DNA of 64,000 nt from positions 605,946,457-606,010,456 of the forward strand of contig CM053026.1 in the NCBI GenBank assembly GCA_028564925.1. The letters run 5' to 3'. Each line of letters starts with the position of its first letter. Position 1 is the first letter of the stretch. Position numbers and translations under genes: made by a program. Shown here piece after piece: positions 63,714-64,000 of the stretch. Origin of the DNA: Lithobates sylvaticus. Taxonomy: Eukaryota > Chordata > Amphibia > Anura > Ranidae. Under the pieces are notes generated by a model, which was given only the letters and a program-made list of their open reading frames with translations, had not been told where the DNA came from and searched no databases.

Positions 63714-64000
63714 ATTGACTGCTTCAGTATATACAGGTATAAATATGCATCATTAAACCAAAATGTTTAACCAAAGATTTAATAGTAACATATTAACATT
63801 TGATCCTATTTAGTAAGTAGATAACATGATGATTTATGTAAATAAATAAAAAAATTGTTGGAGATGTGGTAACCGGCCCACAACAAATATGTTTGTATTC
63901 TTGTTTTAGGTTTGTGAAGTACATGCACAGGGCCACAATAAAATGACTGATCATCTATACAGGATCATGGTGGCAGAGGCTGGAAAAAAGATTCTGCATA
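63714..64000. other. No recognisable feature
   Basis: AT-rich sequence to the end of the window, with no coding frame. Confidence 0.55.

Noticed and set aside
1-64000. CRISPR arrays, bacterial operons, prophage features, tRNA genes
   Set aside because: Nothing of the kind is visible; base composition, introns and element types are those of a vertebrate genome.

Overview
The window looks like intergenic or intronic DNA from a large, repeat-rich amphibian genome, most likely a neobatrachian (ranid-like) frog. This is inferred from the mixture present: amphibian-type L1 LINEs, a Penelope-like element, CR1/L2-like LINE tails, several Tc1-like transposons of the kind common in frogs and fish, Harbinger elements with swarms of MITEs, hAT-type hairpin elements, and many TTAA-flanked MITEs. 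I see no convincing host protein exon, tRNA or rRNA gene. Every long open frame belongs to a transposable element.

Layout. 1-2580: a Harbinger transposon on the minus strand with a two-exon transposase whose frame is open and whose D, D, E residues are present; its C-terminus runs off the left edge. 2.6-10 kb: old repeats, namely an inverted-half Tc1-like relic, a CR1 scrap, a TTAA MITE, and a 2.2-kb inverted repeat enclosing an L2/CR1-type LINE tail. 10.1-17.2 kb: an old Tc1-like transposon (minus) invaded by a full-length L1 (10251-16162, both ORFs open, perfect 17-bp target duplication) and separately by a Harbinger MITE (16517-16896). 18.8-20.5 kb: two more Harbinger-type MITEs and the end of an old hAT copy. 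20475-23417: a 2.9-kb hAT-type element with a perfect 8-bp target duplication, most of which is one giant near-perfect palindrome. 23.4-30.9 kb: a degraded L1 split by a 6.6-kb Penelope-like insertion with a 14-bp target duplication. The Penelope copy is a head-to-head inverted dimer with a GIY-YIG endonuclease frame, and it has itself been invaded by CR1-like, TTAA, hAT and Tc1 pieces.

30.9-40.2 kb is mostly quiet sequence with one TTAA MITE and one Harbinger MITE, ending in a 21-bp minisatellite. 40589-43220 is a 5'-truncated but open L1 on the minus strand with a poly(A) tail and a 16-bp target duplication. 43.4-45.2 kb holds two TTAA MITEs. 45275-54213 is a second Tc1-like element carrying a 7.6-kb, nearly intact L1-like LINE. 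54.4-64 kb holds a foldback element, one more Harbinger MITE, nested TTAA elements, a 33-bp direct-repeat pair and long AT microsatellites.

How the parts relate. The Harbinger transposase at the left edge has the same termini (AGCCCCATACACACG type) and the same TAA/TTA target duplication as the MITE at 19752-20177, and similar ones to three others, so it is a plausible source of their mobilising enzyme. The nesting gives a relative chronology: Tc1 copies are the old substrate; LINEs, Penelope and hAT copies came later; TTAA and Harbinger MITEs landed in all of them. All element assignments come from motif and terminus recognition by eye. No database search or alignment was run.
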